Shown piece by piece: positions 55,218-64,000 of a DNA stretch of 64,000 nucleotides; the first letter of the stretch is position 1, and the number at the start of each line of letters is the position of its first letter. The stretch covers positions 2,728,001 through 2,792,000 of the forward strand of contig NZ_CP146256.1 of assembly GCF_039134705.1 (NCBI RefSeq), in the 5' to 3' direction. The translations under genes were made by a program, and so were the position numbers. Under the pieces are notes generated by a model that was not told the DNA's origin, made no database searches, and was given only the letters and a program-made list of their open reading frames with translations. The stretch is from Kineothrix sp. IPX-CK. Its GTDB lineage: Bacteria; Bacillota; Clostridia; Lachnospirales; Lachnospiraceae.

Positions 55218-56135
55218 TCAGTCGGTGGTATGCATATTAGCTACAAATTCCGGCAAATCGAAATAGGTCTCTTTGTTCCCAACAAATAAGGTACCTATAT
55301 TTTTCCCGTCCAAGATACGATGCAGCACCTTAATATCCTTGCTGTTGGCGATAATCATATCGATGTTGGAACTGGTAGCAATCTTCGCCGCAATCAATTT
55401 CGTATTCATTCCGCCCGTTCCAACGCTGCTCCCCGTAGAAGCCTTTCCCATATCCATCAGCTCGTCGGTAAGTTCCTCTACCACCTCGACAAACTGCGCA
55501 TTCTTATTCCGTCTCGGATCATCCGTATATAAGCCGTCGATGTCGGAAAGCAGTATCAAAAGGTCCGCATCCACCAAAGCTGCTACGATAGCCGACAACG
55601 TATCGTTATCGCCGATTTCTATCTCATACGTGGCTACCGTGTCATTTTCGTTCACAATAGGAATGACTCCCAATTTGAACAGTTCGGAAAAAGTATTGTG
55701 AGCATTGTAACGGTTCAAATTATCTACTATCGTATTCTTTGTCATAAGTATTTGCGCTGCCACCTGATTATATTCCGCAAATATCTTCTGGTATGTCATC
55801 ATAAGTCTCGCCTGGCCTACCGCTGCACACGCCTGCTTTACCGCGATCGGGCTGTCTTCTCCCGTATTCTTTATATCCTTGATATGTACTGCTTTTTTTC
55901 CTACCGCGATAGCACCGGAGGTAACCAGCACAACGTCTTTTCCCCTGTTGCGCATATCACAGAGTTCCCTTACGAGAACATCCAGCTTGGTATAATCCAA
56001 ATCTCCCGTTTCCGGATGCTGTAAGGAGGAGGAACCTATCTTCACTACGATCCTCTTCTTATCCTTTATTCTCTCCCTGAAGCGCTTTATGTCTGCGCCG
56101 TCTTTTGTTTCTTCCACTTTCTTCTTCGTCTCCAT
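55218..56135 (-). CDS. proB: glutamate 5-kinase without PUA domain
   Basis: The 305-residue protein is the amino acid kinase of proline synthesis. It shows IVVKIGSSSLQ, VLVTSGAIAVGKKAV, NENDTVAT and GDNDTLSAIVAALVDADLLILLSD and GTGGMNTKLIAAKIA. The C-terminal PUA domain of Escherichia coli GK is absent; this single-domain form is common in Firmicutes. It starts a group with DUF896 and the cyclo-ligase, with proA further downstream. ATG at 56135 follows GGAGG at a rather long 12-13 bases. Confidence 0.95.
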   Translation of the reverse strand: METKKKVEETKDGADIKRFRERIKDKKRIVVKIGSSSLQHPETGDLDYTKLDVLVRELCDMRNRGKDVVLVTSGAIAVGKKAVHIKDIKNTGEDSPIAVKQACAAVGQARLMMTYQKIFAEYNQVAAQILMTKNTIVDNLNRYNAHNTFSELFKLGVIPIVNENDTVATYEIEIGDNDTLSAIVAALVDADLLILLSDIDGLYTDDPRRNKNAQFVEVVEELTDELMDMGKASTGSSVGTGGMNTKLIAAKIATSSNIDMIIANSKDIKVLHRILDGKNIGTLFVGNKETYFDLPEFVANMHTTD

Positions 56136-56174
56136 GGGATCTTTATTTCCTCCGCCTATCCTTAATTTAATAAA

Positions 56175-57800
56175 TTATTTCTTTTTATTCTCAAATGGCA
56201 TATATTCTCTCGCAATGTGCTCCGCAATCTTTATTCCGTCCATAGCCGCCGACATGATGCCGCCCGCATAGCCTGCTCCTTCTCCACACGGATATAGACC
56301 GCTTATGACCGATTGTCCATTTCCTCCTCTGGTGATTCGTACCGGAGAGGAAGTACGGCTCTCAACACCTGACAGCAGTACGCTGTCCTGCGCATAGCCG
56401 GGAATGATACGCTCAAACTGCTCCATCCCCTCCACAAACGCCCGATTTAAGGACTCTGGCATGATGTCGTGCACTTCAGCAAATTTCCACTGCCCCTTTA
56501 TCTGTGGCGGATACCCGCCCTCTATTGCAGGCGTTTTTTCTTCCTTCTTCGTATGGGCTTTGAAATTGCCGTAATATTCCACCGGAACCTTCCCTTGTCC
56601 TAAAGCAAAGGCTCTTTCTTCCAGTCTTCGCTGAAAGGCTATCCCAGCAAGGGGATGCTGACTTTCGTAATCCTCCGGCGTAACAGAGACGATAATTGCA
56701 CTGTTGGCATTTTTACCGTTTCTTTCGCTGTAGCTCATTCCGTTTACCGCCAGTCGTCCTTCCTCCGAGGAAGCGTTCACTACATAACCGCCGGGGCACA
56801 TACAAAAAGAATATACTCCTCTTCCTTCCTTCGTCCGTGCCGTCAGCTTATAGGAAGCGGGCGGCAGCTTATGCTCTCCTTCCCCGTATTGGGAAACGTC
56901 AATCATTTTCTGAGGATGCTCCACCCTCACTCCTACCGCAAAGGACTTCGCCTCCATGGGAATCTGCCGTTTATACAGCATATCGAACGTATCTCTGGCG
57001 CTGTGACCTATGGCGAACACTACAGCCTCCGCCTCCAGCCGCAGGAATTCCCCTCCGGATTCCGTAATGACCGCACGTATCCTATCATCCGACACCACAA
57101 TATCCGATACCTTTGTATCGAACCGTACTTCTCCTCCGTTATCGACGATTGCCTGACGTATATTTTTGACCACGTCCATAAGAATATCTGTTCCGATATG
57201 TGGCTTTCCGTCATATAGAATCGACTCCTGCGCACCTGCTGCCGCAAAAATAGAAAGCACCTCCTTATTCAGGCCATCCTTATCCTTTACCAAGGTATTC
57301 AGCTTTCCGTCCGAAAAGGTTCCTGCCCCCCCTTCGCCGAACTGCACATTGCATTCCGGATTCAGACTGCCGCCTTCCCAGTATCTGTCCACCTCTTTTT
57401 TTCGGGAATCCACATCCTTGCCCCGCTCCAGCAAAATGGGGTTATATCCGTGCCGGGCAAGCATATAGCCGCAGAATAAACCTGCCGGTCCGGTTCCTAT
57501 GACGATGGGGCGATGCTTCAGCCGTCTCTGCCCACACGGTGGAAACCGATACTGAACAGGGGATACAACGCTCACCTGATCGCTCCTGCTCCTCTTAGCT
57601 GCCGACTGTTCCTTTTGCAGTCTCACATCTACCGTATAGCTGTAATAGATATCCGGCTTTTTCCGCGCATCAATGGACTGTCTTACAATTTCATAACAAA
57701 AGCTCTCCCCTTCGGGCAGCCTCAACATCCTTCTTATTTTATCTCTAAGTTCGCCTTCCGTATGTCCGGGAGAGAGCTTTAATTGGTTGATACGAATCAT
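56175..57800 (-). CDS. uncharacterised FAD-dependent dehydrogenase (COG2509 type)
   Basis: The 541-residue protein has an N-terminal extension of about 95 residues before the FAD-binding GTGPAGLFCGYMLARHG. QFGEGGAGTFSDGKLNT, FAIGHSARDTFDML and the end GLYPCGEGAGYAGGIMSAAMDGI identify the uncharacterised COG2509 group. It is cytoplasmic. It lies 9 bases after another FAD protein gene, so the two are one unit. Substrate is unknown. Confidence 0.9.
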   Translation of the reverse strand: MIRINQLKLSPGHTEGELRDKIRRMLRLPEGESFCYEIVRQSIDARKKPDIYYSYTVDVRLQKEQSAAKRSRSDQVSVVSPVQYRFPPCGQRRLKHRPIVIGTGPAGLFCGYMLARHGYNPILLERGKDVDSRKKEVDRYWEGGSLNPECNVQFGEGGAGTFSDGKLNTLVKDKDGLNKEVLSIFAAAGAQESILYDGKPHIGTDILMDVVKNIRQAIVDNGGEVRFDTKVSDIVVSDDRIRAVITESGGEFLRLEAEAVVFAIGHSARDTFDMLYKRQIPMEAKSFAVGVRVEHPQKMIDVSQYGEGEHKLPPASYKLTARTKEGRGVYSFCMCPGGYVVNASSEEGRLAVNGMSYSERNGKNANSAIIVSVTPEDYESQHPLAGIAFQRRLEERAFALGQGKVPVEYYGNFKAHTKKEEKTPAIEGGYPPQIKGQWKFAEVHDIMPESLNRAFVEGMEQFERIIPGYAQDSVLLSGVESRTSSPVRITRGGNGQSVISGLYPCGEGAGYAGGIMSAAMDGIKIAEHIAREYMPFENKKK

Positions 57801-57809
57801 TTTCCCATC

Positions 57810-59048
57810 CTATTGTTTCTTAATATTCTGCATAGCCGCATTTTTGCCCGCAATATATCCGCTTGTCCACGCCCATTGCAGGTTGTAGCCTCCGCATCTT
57901 CCATCCACATCCAGAAGCTCCCCTGCAAAGTACAGCCCCGGAACGAATACGGACTCCATTTGCAGTGTAACTTCCCGCATATCCACTCCTCCCGCACTTA
58001 CTTGCGCATTCTCGAAAGAATTGGTGCTCATCACATGCACGCACAGCCTTCTATAGGAATAGAGCAGCTTCTTCAAAGCCTCTTTCCCTATCCGTGCAGA
58101 CTCCTCAGAGGGTTTTATTCCCTTAAGCTTAAGCATAGCCATATTTATCTTTTTATTTGCCATTCCAAGCAGAAATTCTTCTGCAGTCTTTCCTTCACAA
58201 TCATCAATTCTCATCCGGCAGAGTTTCTCATATTCCTCGTCTCCGCTATCAGGAAAGAAATCTATATAAACGGGAACTTCTTTTTTCTCCTTCAGCATAT
58301 ATGCCGCAGTCCGGCTTAACTGGAAAACCGGAATACCCGAAATTCCATAGTCCGTAAACTGCACTTCGCCTCTCTCTTCCTGAACAGGAGAGGTCTCCTG
58401 GCCCAGCTTCAATAAAGCGTCACACCGGACTCCTGCTGCCATCTTAAACAAATCCTCCCTGCACTTAAGCTGCACCAATGCCGGTACCGTATCTATCAGA
58501 TGGTGTCCAATACCGACCGCCAGACGGTAACCGCTTCCGTCTGAGCCCGTTTTCGGGGCCGCACATCCTCCGCAAGCCAGAACTGCCGAATGAAACTTTT
58601 CCGTTCTTCCTTCCGCCTCTATGACAAACATTCCATCTTTGCCGCTTTTTTGCAGGCTTTTTACCTCTGCGGAGACTTCCGTCCTGACTCCCAGCTGCTT
58701 AAGCTTAAGCCTGAGGATGTCCAATACCGTCGAAGCCTGCTCCGACAACGGGTATAAATACCCGTTTCTTTCTTTGCTAAGCATCCCCGCCTCATGAAAA
58801 AACGAAACAGCATCCGCCACGGAGAACTGCTCAAAAAGCTGCGGCAGTCTATCCCTGTACGTTCCGTAATAATGCTCCATACGAAAATCTCTGTTGGAAT
58901 AATTACATTTCCCGTTTCCCGTAGCTAGTATTTTCTTACCTATCCGGTCATTCTTTTCAAAAATCGTCACCTGAGCTCCACACTGCGCTGCCGTTATGGC
59001 AGCCATCATCCCGGAAGCTCCTCCTCCGATTATCGCTATCTTCTTCAC
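57810..59048 (-). CDS. FAD-dependent oxidoreductase of the HI0933/BaiN family
   Basis: The 412-residue protein starts at the FAD-binding KKIAIIGGGASGMMAAI and continues with KILATGNGKCNYSN, AVLACGGCAAPKTGSDG and GLYFAGELLDVDGRCGGYNLQWAW, all of the HI0933 family that includes BaiN. Many members are annotated as flavoproteins of unknown substrate; some clostridial ones act on bile acids, but that is not shown here. GTG at 59048 follows GGAGAGG and fits the conserved start; an upstream ATG extension is less likely. Confidence 0.9.
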   Translation of the reverse strand: MKKIAIIGGGASGMMAAITAAQCGAQVTIFEKNDRIGKKILATGNGKCNYSNRDFRMEHYYGTYRDRLPQLFEQFSVADAVSFFHEAGMLSKERNGYLYPLSEQASTVLDILRLKLKQLGVRTEVSAEVKSLQKSGKDGMFVIEAEGRTEKFHSAVLACGGCAAPKTGSDGSGYRLAVGIGHHLIDTVPALVQLKCREDLFKMAAGVRCDALLKLGQETSPVQEERGEVQFTDYGISGIPVFQLSRTAAYMLKEKKEVPVYIDFFPDSGDEEYEKLCRMRIDDCEGKTAEEFLLGMANKKINMAMLKLKGIKPSEESARIGKEALKKLLYSYRRLCVHVMSTNSFENAQVSAGGVDMREVTLQMESVFVPGLYFAGELLDVDGRCGGYNLQWAWTSGYIAGKNAAMQNIKKQ

Positions 59049-59222
59049 CTTACCATACCTCTCCGGCCATTTCGCTGCATTCCTATTATACATCAATTTT
59101 CTTAGCTTAACAATCTCATTTCAGCTTCATTATTGCAAGCCCTGTTAGCATTACACCGATATTCGGTTCCTGTTATGGCCGTGAAAAGCTTTATGCCCTT
59201 TTGAATACAATAAATATATAAA

Positions 59223-59257
59223 CGGTGTAAAGTCTGTAATCATTAGACCTTACACCG
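59223..59257 (-). terminator. hairpin after the FAD gene pair region
   Basis: CGGTGTAA/TTACACCG with an inner GTCT/AGAC forms a 12-pair stem with one mismatch. It lies 30 bases past the BofC-like gene on the minus strand. The flank is T-rich (TTTATATATT) rather than a clean T-run, so it is a likely but weak terminator. Confidence 0.55.
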
Positions 59258-59286
59258 CAAAATGCTGGTTATAATATTTTTTATCA

Positions 59287-59919
59287 TTAACTGGAATAAG
59301 ACTCCAGAAAATTATACAGTTCTTCCTCCGTAGCTACATATCTCTTCTTTATAATTTCCTGCTTCAGATCATCCGGCAGCGAATCAAGCGAAATGTTAGT
59401 GTTCATGTATACCGTACGCAGATCGTCGCAATAAACTACCACGAAATTTTTCTCATTTACCAGATAAAAGCTGGTGCTCACTTCCTTGTATATATAATTT
59501 TTGCGGATGACCACCTTCGCTTTGGAAAAGGAGACTACTTCCACGCTTACAAAGCCCAGCTCCTGATCCGTCAGGGAAGGAGACTGCTGATATAGCTCCA
59601 TTTCCTTCACGAAGCGTTCTCTGTTCATCCCGATATATTTCTCCGGCACCTTCCACTTCGTTTCCACGGAGGTATCCTTTTTCAAATCTACCTCTTCTAT
59701 AATATACTGAGTATCCGCACTTATGATTTGTTCCTCCCCCACTGCGGTAGGTATCACCTGCGGCTCCTCCTGAACCTCGACATTTTTTTGCTTTACCAGT
59801 TCGGCTTCGAATTTCTTCGGATAAAAAGTCTCCTCCAATTTCATATGGGAATAAAACCCGAATGAAAACATTCCCATAGGTATGATAAAAAAAAGACTGA
59901 TACGTTTTACAAATTTCAT
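59287..59919 (-). CDS. membrane-anchored protein with BofC-like C-terminal domain
   Basis: The 210-residue protein has one N-terminal membrane segment (residues 8-25) and an outside domain. The last 80 residues (with YLVNEKNFVVVYCDD, ISLDSLPDDLKQEI and ATEEELYNFLESYSS) resemble the C-terminal domain of BofC, a regulator of sigma-K processing in Bacillus spores. The likeness is from pattern memory and needs a profile search. ATG at 59919 follows GGAGA. Upstream lies a SpoVB-like gene, which is consistent with, but does not prove, a sporulation context. Confidence 0.65.
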   Translation of the reverse strand: MKFVKRISLFFIIPMGMFSFGFYSHMKLEETFYPKKFEAELVKQKNVEVQEEPQVIPTAVGEEQIISADTQYIIEEVDLKKDTSVETKWKVPEKYIGMNRERFVKEMELYQQSPSLTDQELGFVSVEVVSFSKAKVVIRKNYIYKEVSTSFYLVNEKNFVVVYCDDLRTVYMNTNISLDSLPDDLKQEIIKKRYVATEEELYNFLESYSS

Positions 59920-59989
59920 TTCGCATTTCTCCTTTGTAAACAGTATCAGCCAAATTCTTCAATCTTATTCCTTTATTCCATTCAATTCA

Positions 59990-61654
59990 TCACATCAAAC
60001 GCACCCTTGCCGCTATGGATACTATCAGCTTTCCTCCGGGCATTTCGTTAAGCTCCTCTTTGCGCACACCTCTTAACACAATGAGCAGGACATTATAGAC
60101 AATAAAGCATGCTACCACACCAATTATCAACGTAGCTGCTGCTCCCGCAAGGGATAGCAGCGCTTTGTTGAGCAGCATTCCGATAAGTCCCGATACTCCT
60201 GCTGCAATCAACGTTATCGCAAAAGTACGAAGCCATTCCTGAGAATATTTCATATATCTTGTCACGCCGAAGAAACACACGCCGCATGCCGTTAAGTAAA
60301 AAACAATATTGCCGCATACCACTGCCGTTATACCGAGCCCGGTGTTTCCAAGCAGCAGCACCGTCACTATTAAATGCAAAATAAATGCGGCAAGCCCTCC
60401 CAGGATGACGATCTGGATCTTTCGTATACGCTGTAATATCCCGGCAAGAAAATAAGTGAAGGAAAACAGAACAACCACTGCGGTTCCTGCCTGAATCAGC
60501 TTGACCGCCGTCTTAATCTCTTCTATAAAAAGGAGTTCTGCAATCGGTTCCGCCAGCACCGCTATAAGAACGGCACAAGGAATGGATATCACGGCCAACT
60601 GATGAATATTTCTTCCCATTTCCTCTTGTACTGCCCGATAATCCTGCCTGTCAAAAAGCTGTGCAATTCTCGGAACTGCTCCTATCACCGAAAGCGTACA
60701 CAATATCGCCGCACCGCCTATCACTACACTATATTTTCCGTAGTATATTCCCCAGTGAAGAACCCTAAGAGATCCTTGTCCCTTTATGTTCATCGCATAA
60801 TTAAACAGCCTTTGGTCCACCAGATAATTCATACTATAAAGCAATGCGCATATGGTATAAGGCAGTGAGGTGGTAATGAGCATGATCAATATCTCCGCTC
60901 TCGATTCCGCATACTTTCCTCCATCTTTTCCTATCTGCTGTTTGAAACTGCCCGAATAAACTGCATAGATAAAGAGCAAATGCAGCGTACCGAACAAGCA
61001 GGCTATCCCGATTCCCAAAGAAGCTCCGAACGCCCCATAGGCCGACGCATATTCTCCATTTTTAAGCAAGGCGGCTACCTTAAGCCCATAAGTATACAAT
61101 ACAGCTCCCAGAATCAGGCTGGATGCGCACATAATTACCTTCTCAAGCAGCTTGGAATGTACGGTAGGCATCATTGTGCCCATTCCCTGAAAATATCCCT
61201 TCAATACGCCCATAACCGCCGCCAGGAATACCGCGGGAGCTGCCGCTGCAATCGCCAAGTAGCTCATGTCCTCAAGTACGACCACCTGCGCGATCCCTGT
61301 GGAGAAAAAGAAGATTCCGCAAGCCGCCACCGCTCCGGATATGACCGCTAAAAACAAAGCGCTTCGAAACACCCTTCCGGCGCTTCTATACATTTCTCTC
61401 TTGATCCTGTACTTAATTGAAATAGTTACCGTTTTCGACAAACCGTACGACAATATTATAGTGCTTATAATAAATACTTCCATTCCGGCCGCAAAAAAAC
61501 CGATTCCCTTATCTCCTATTATGCGGCCAAGCGGTATACGCATGAGCAATCCAATTAAGTAGGCGACCAGCCCTATCGTTGTTATCCACTCCCGCTTTTT
61601 TTTCCGCTCTTTGCTTTTCATCTCGCCGCTTTTACGTTTAGGTAAATGTTTCAT
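59990..61654 (-). CDS. SpoVB/MurJ-superfamily lipid flippase
   Basis: The 554-residue protein has about fourteen hydrophobic segments in the MOP flippase pattern. ITTIGLVAYLIGLLMRIPLGRIIGDKGIGFFAAG at the start and VLKGYFQGMGTMMPT near residue 170 are typical of the SpoVB group, which moves lipid-linked wall precursors or polysaccharide. ATG at 61654 follows GAGGAA. The gene lies between the BofC-like gene and ybeY on the same strand. It could serve wall or spore cortex synthesis. Confidence 0.85.
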   Translation of the reverse strand: MKHLPKRKSGEMKSKERKKKREWITTIGLVAYLIGLLMRIPLGRIIGDKGIGFFAAGMEVFIISTIILSYGLSKTVTISIKYRIKREMYRSAGRVFRSALFLAVISGAVAACGIFFFSTGIAQVVVLEDMSYLAIAAAAPAVFLAAVMGVLKGYFQGMGTMMPTVHSKLLEKVIMCASSLILGAVLYTYGLKVAALLKNGEYASAYGAFGASLGIGIACLFGTLHLLFIYAVYSGSFKQQIGKDGGKYAESRAEILIMLITTSLPYTICALLYSMNYLVDQRLFNYAMNIKGQGSLRVLHWGIYYGKYSVVIGGAAILCTLSVIGAVPRIAQLFDRQDYRAVQEEMGRNIHQLAVISIPCAVLIAVLAEPIAELLFIEEIKTAVKLIQAGTAVVVLFSFTYFLAGILQRIRKIQIVILGGLAAFILHLIVTVLLLGNTGLGITAVVCGNIVFYLTACGVCFFGVTRYMKYSQEWLRTFAITLIAAGVSGLIGMLLNKALLSLAGAAATLIIGVVACFIVYNVLLIVLRGVRKEELNEMPGGKLIVSIAARVRLM

Positions 61655-61697
61655 GTCTGCCGTTCCTCTATCTTTTTTCTTTCATAAATCCTGTTTT

Positions 61698-62198
61698 CTA
61701 GTCTCTCGTAATATTAAGAATATCCATTATTGTCTTCTGCTTTTTCTCCATAACGGCAGCCTCTTCTTCCTCCATATGGTCGTAGCCGCACAGATGGAAC
61801 ATACTGTGTACTACTAAAAAAGCAAATTCCCGAAACTCACTGTGCCCATAGCTTTCGGCCTGTGACCTTACCTTGTCCACTGAGATGATAATATCCCCCA
61901 AGACCAGTTCGCCGCTGTCGGGGTCGAAGCAGTCCGCCTCCTCATCCTCCAGTCCGTCGAACATAGACGGTTCCTCATAAGACACGTTCGGAAAAGAAAG
62001 TACGTCCGTGGCCTTGTCCATATTCCTATATTCCTTATTGAACATGCGAATCCCTTCATCATCGGTAAGAAGAACACTTACGGAGGCTTCATAGGGACAG
62101 CCCTCACTGTCTAATACCGCCTCCATTACTCGATTCACCGTCTCTTCCACCGGAAAAGTAAAGATCACATCCGTTTCATTTTCAACGTAAGAAGTCAT
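61698..62198 (-). CDS. ybeY: rRNA maturation factor/endoribonuclease YbeY
   Basis: The 166-residue protein has the zinc site HSMFHLCGYDHMEEEE (HxxxHxxxxxH) and LVLGDIIISVDKV, both defining YbeY. It matures 16S rRNA and helps ribosome quality control. The ATG at 62198 follows GGAGG at 12 bases. It overlaps the end of the HD membrane protein gene by 17 bases. phoH, HD protein and ybeY form the usual block. Confidence 0.95.
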   Translation of the reverse strand: MTSYVENETDVIFTFPVEETVNRVMEAVLDSEGCPYEASVSVLLTDDEGIRMFNKEYRNMDKATDVLSFPNVSYEEPSMFDGLEDEEADCFDPDSGELVLGDIIISVDKVRSQAESYGHSEFREFAFLVVHSMFHLCGYDHMEEEEAAVMEKKQKTIMDILNITRD

Positions 62199-63369
62199 AA
62201 TATAATTTTTCCTCCAAAAATACCTTTTTTATCCGGTTCATTTCCTGCATGGTAATTTCACTTCCGTCCAGCACACTGCTTTCTATCTTCTTTCGGAATA
62301 TGGCATCCATCAAAAGCGGATAATTGAGAATAACATTCGCATCCTTCTTAAACATGCTCCCCACTACAGAAATTACCGTATCCGAAAGCTTCAGTACCAC
62401 AGCTTCCTTAGATACCAGTACTTCCTCTTTATGATTATATTCTCTAAGCAGCATCGCAAGCTTCGGAGGGAACTTATATTCTTTGCAGATTTCTTCTATA
62501 TTTTCCCACGTGTTTTCCCCTTTCAGTACTCCGATGCGATGGTAATATCCTCCCGCCTTCAAAAGAACTTCATCTAACCCCAGCCGCTTTGCTGCCTGAT
62601 CGCACAAATATGCCGTATGTACCGCATGAAAATACTCTTCTATGTTCTCCTCCTTCAAAGAAGAGAGTAAAGGGCACTCCTGATCGTTCAAATCCATATA
62701 CCGCTCTCTGTATTTATGTATTACGGCAAAGCTGAAATATTTCAAAATCACCATGATGAGAAGAAGGTTCATGAAAAAATTTATGACCGGTATCAAAAAC
62801 AACTGCGGAGAAAAAACCTCATTTACCAAAAGGACATAACCTGCACTCAGCGCTACGAACAAGGTAAGCAGAGACAAAAACACCCTCGCCCCTACTTTAT
62901 AAGTCTCGTCCAACTGTCTGAAAAGAATGATTCCTGCCGCTCCTGTGATAAAATATATAAAAAAGTCGGCAATTCCCGTTCCATTTCCATGCATGAGCGT
63001 AATCATTAAAAGCAGCGCTCCCGCCACGAGTCCCACAAGAGAATCGCTGAATAAGGAAAGCACGATAAAAATCGCCAGATAAGGCCAGCCTGCCGCAGGA
63101 ATAAGAGGAAATACCACCGCACAAAGCAACGATATGAAAAACATCAGAAAAAAGCGTTCCTTATGCTCTGCATTATCATAGTCAAGTCCCTTAGTCTGCC
63201 CTTCGTATTCCAGTAAATATAAAATGGTTCCCATCCCCAGCAGTGATAAGATCACGTTGCGGGCCACCTCTAAATATTCTTTACCATAAAAATATCCGGC
63301 CCCCGCCGTTACAATTCCCACCAGAAAAAATATGAGGACAAACCCTTTTGTCTTTTTATTTTCTTCCAT
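62182..63369 (-). CDS. membrane protein with degenerate HD domain (PgpH-like)
   Basis: The 395-residue protein has seven or eight hydrophobic segments (about residues 8-220) and a C-terminal HD-like domain. It sits between phoH and ybeY, the place taken by the c-di-AMP phosphodiesterase PgpH in many Firmicutes. It is shorter, without the large outside domain of PgpH. The metal motif is altered: the first histidine is kept in FHAVHTAYL, but the HD pair reads YYHRIG, so the aspartate is replaced by arginine. Catalysis by a normal HD mechanism is doubtful. ATG at 63369 follows AGGAA and overlaps phoH by 14 bases. Confidence 0.85.
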   Translation of the reverse strand: MEENKKTKGFVLIFFLVGIVTAGAGYFYGKEYLEVARNVILSLLGMGTILYLLEYEGQTKGLDYDNAEHKERFFLMFFISLLCAVVFPLIPAAGWPYLAIFIVLSLFSDSLVGLVAGALLLMITLMHGNGTGIADFFIYFITGAAGIILFRQLDETYKVGARVFLSLLTLFVALSAGYVLLVNEVFSPQLFLIPVINFFMNLLLIMVILKYFSFAVIHKYRERYMDLNDQECPLLSSLKEENIEEYFHAVHTAYLCDQAAKRLGLDEVLLKAGGYYHRIGVLKGENTWENIEEICKEYKFPPKLAMLLREYNHKEEVLVSKEAVVLKLSDTVISVVGSMFKKDANVILNYPLLMDAIFRKKIESSVLDGSEITMQEMNRIKKVFLEEKLYYDFLR

Positions 63370-64000
63370 ACCCGCTGTTCCTATTTCCCCGCTTTTCACG
63401 CATACCGCTGTCTTTTGCCTTACCACGTTCCGCTACCTTTTCGAAGTCCTCATACGCCTTTACGATTTTCTGTACAAGCGGATGCCTTACCACGTCTCTG
63501 CTGGTCAGATTGCAGAAGGCGATGTCATTTATTTTGGAAAGCACCCTTACCGCCACATCGAGCCCTGATTTATCCCCCGGTGCTAAGTCCTTCTGAGAAG
63601 CGTCACCCGTTATGATTACCTTGGAACCAAAGCCGATTCTCGTCAGAAACATCTTCATCTGAGCCGGTGTAGTGTTCTGCGCTTCGTCCAAAATGATATA
63701 GGCGTTATCCAGTGTCCGTCCCCTCATGTAGGCGAGAGGTGCTACCTCTATCAGCCCCTTTTCCATATTCTTCGCAAAGCTTTCCGCTCCCATAATCTGA
63801 TACAATGCGTCGTACAGAGGCCTTAAATAAGGATCCACCTTGCTCTGCAAATCTCCAGGAAGAAAGCCCAGCTTCTCCCCCGCCTCTATGGCCGGACGGG
63901 TTAATATGATGCGGCTAACCTCTTCGTTCTTAAAGGCTGTAATAGCCATTGCCATAGCCAGATAAGTCTTGCCCGTTCCAGCGGGGCCAAGGCCGAATAC
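63356..64000 (-). CDS. phoH: PhoH-family ATPase, 5' end outside window
   Basis: The visible 214 C-terminal residues contain Walker [12 protein letters not shown] at the very edge, [19 protein letters not shown], Walker [18 protein letters not shown] and [14 protein letters not shown], all specific to PhoH (PhoL/YbeZ). The N-terminal part is beyond the window. It leads the block phoH, HD membrane protein and ybeY; YbeZ is known to work with YbeY. An ATPase with RNA-related role is established for the family. Confidence 0.95.
   Translation of the reverse strand, partial: VFGLGPAGTGKTYLAMAMAITAFKNEEVSRIILTRPAIEAGEKLGFLPGDLQSKVDPYLRPLYDALYQIMGAESFAKNMEKGLIEVAPLAYMRGRTLDNAYIILDEAQNTTPAQMKMFLTRIGFGSKVIITGDASQKDLAPGDKSGLDVAVRVLSKINDIAFCNLTSRDVVRHPLVQKIVKAYEDFEKVAERGKAKDSGMREKRGNRNSGYGRK

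Overview
The window looks like chromosome from a Gram-positive anaerobe of the Clostridia, most likely family Lachnospiraceae. This rests on gene order and gene types seen here (ssrA-smpB-rnr-secG-eno, yajC-tgt, phoH-HD membrane protein-ybeY, a domain-swapped family 3 glycosidase, DUF1015 beside serA and serC), on moderate GC with AT-rich intergenic regions, and on strong AGGAGG-type ribosome sites with some GTG and TTG starts. Nearly all genes lie on the minus strand. No rRNA, CRISPR array, phage module or recognisable insertion sequence was seen. The species cannot be named from the sequence alone.

Layout. 1-2.2 kb is a small decayed accessory stretch: a hydrolase cut by the window edge, a small unknown gene, a short-chain dehydrogenase broken by an amber codon and a remnant with an internal TGA. 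2.2-4.3 kb holds potassium uptake genes ktrB-ktrA. 4.4-10.1 kb is the core block ssrA (tmRNA), smpB, rnr, secG, a cysteine hydrolase and eno. 10.2-13.6 kb is a GntR-regulated ABC exporter. 13.9-17.8 kb holds a DUF554 protein, gpmI and a divergent cation-efflux gene. 17.9-20.7 kb is the glycosidase. 20.9-25.3 kb is a zinc-uptake operon (zur, small membrane protein, znuA, znuC, znuB, lipoprotein) with a promoter and a candidate operator. 25.4-31.7 kb holds a MATE exporter, tRNA-Thr, an MscS channel, a glycogen branching enzyme with an unusual tail, and DUF1015. 32.2-40.8 kb covers serine (serA, serC) and branched-chain amino acid synthesis (leuB, ilvD, ilvB), with an L,D-transpeptidase gene joined to the latter.

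40.9-44.9 kb holds yajC, tgt, a VanY-like peptidase and a lactonase-like beta-propeller. 44.9-45.5 kb is a divergent intergenic region with a 17-bp tandem array, a 120-bp element with a 30-bp perfect stem, and a strong promoter. 45.5-49.8 kb is the polyamine operon (XRE-cupin regulator and potABCD) on the plus strand. 49.9-51.9 kb is dense with frameshifted genes (MerR regulator, MazG-like enzyme, small membrane protein) around an intact acetyltransferase. 51.9-64 kb returns to core genes: a flavoprotein, proA, an XRE regulator, a folate cyclo-ligase, DUF896, proB, two FAD proteins, a BofC-like protein, a SpoVB-like flippase, ybeY, a degenerate HD membrane protein and phoH (cut by the window end).

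I found no convincing new multi-gene defence or signalling system. The observations most worth a second look are the repeat structures at 45.0-45.24 kb, the palindromic operator candidates in front of zur, ktrB and the small XRE gene, the hairpin series before znuA, the coiled-coil tail on the branching enzyme, the HD protein lacking its key aspartate, and the cluster of single-base frameshifts at 49.9-51.9 kb, which is either real decay or an assembly problem.
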